From Nitrospirota bacterium (GTDB lineage: Bacteria > Nitrospirota > 9FT-COMBO-42-15 > HDB-SIOI813): a DNA stretch of 7,080 nucleotides. A program made the translations under genes and the position numbers. The notes beneath the pieces were generated by a model, which did no database searches, was not told where the DNA came from, and worked only from the letters and a program-made list of their open reading frames with translations. Location of the stretch: the NCBI GenBank assembly GCA_016214375.1, contig JACROQ010000046.1:1-7080 (forward strand), given 5' to 3'. Below are positions 7,008 through 7,080 of the stretch, in pieces (positions within the stretch are counted from its first letter, which is position 1; each line of letters starts with the position of its first letter).

Positions 7008-7080
7008 GTGGCGAGGCAGTACTCCTTAGAGAAAACAAGAAATATAGGCATCATGGCGCACATCGATGCCGGGAAGACCA
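7008..7080 (+). CDS. fusA: Elongation factor G, N-terminal 24 codons (continues beyond window)
   Basis: EF-G is the GTPase that drives ribosomal translocation and, with ribosome recycling factor, subunit splitting. From GTG at 7008 the frame reads (M)ARQYSLEKTRNIGIMAHI followed by DAGKT, ending at the window edge. AHIDAGKT is the G1 P-loop of the translational GTPase family, and the preceding LEKTRNIGI is typical of EF-G rather than EF-Tu, LepA or RF3. GTG is the likely start because the Shine-Dalgarno site is well placed and family alignment begins there. An EF-G paralogue cannot be excluded from 24 residues, but the position after rpsG strongly favours the main fusA. It is probably transcribed with rpsG. 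Confidence 0.95.
   Translation, partial: MARQYSLEKTRNIGIMAHIDAGKT

Overview
The window is a housekeeping stretch of a bacterial chromosome, all on the + strand: the 3' half of rpoB, complete rpoC, a 5'-truncated rpsL, complete rpsG, and the first 24 codons of fusA. This is the conserved rpoBC-str gene order (RNA polymerase beta and beta', ribosomal proteins S12 and S7, elongation factor G). Both polymerase subunits carry E. coli-type lineage-specific insertions: SI2 in beta, and SI3 in the beta' trigger loop. Their overall similarity is to Gram-negative lineages, and from memory it looks closest to Desulfobacterota- or Nitrospirota-like sequences. I cannot fix the phylum from the sequence alone.

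Layout: rpoB (to 1997) and rpoC (2013-6134) are separated by 15 bp and are clearly co-transcribed. An AT-rich spacer of about 83 bp follows (6135-6217). It holds a good sigma-70-type promoter (TTGACA, 17 bp, TAAACT). Immediately downstream, recognisable rpsL sequence starts in the middle of the gene, at the Arg-Val-Arg-Leu-Thr-Asn-Gly segment around residue 54 of a normal S12, and runs intact to its stop at 6430. Then come rpsG (6457-6927), an 80-bp spacer containing heptamer repeats in inverted orientation, and fusA, starting with GTG at 7008.

The genes serve transcription (RpoB, RpoC) and translation (S12, S7, EF-G), and the promoter at 6183-6211 could drive the str genes separately from rpoBC. 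The one real anomaly is rpsL. About 53 N-terminal codons, including the PNSA decoding-centre loop, and the usual ribosome-binding site are missing, while the remaining 70 codons show no damage. It may be a genuine recent deletion with a functional copy elsewhere, or a deletion or join made during assembly. I found no mobile element, tRNA, CRISPR array or unknown multi-gene system here.
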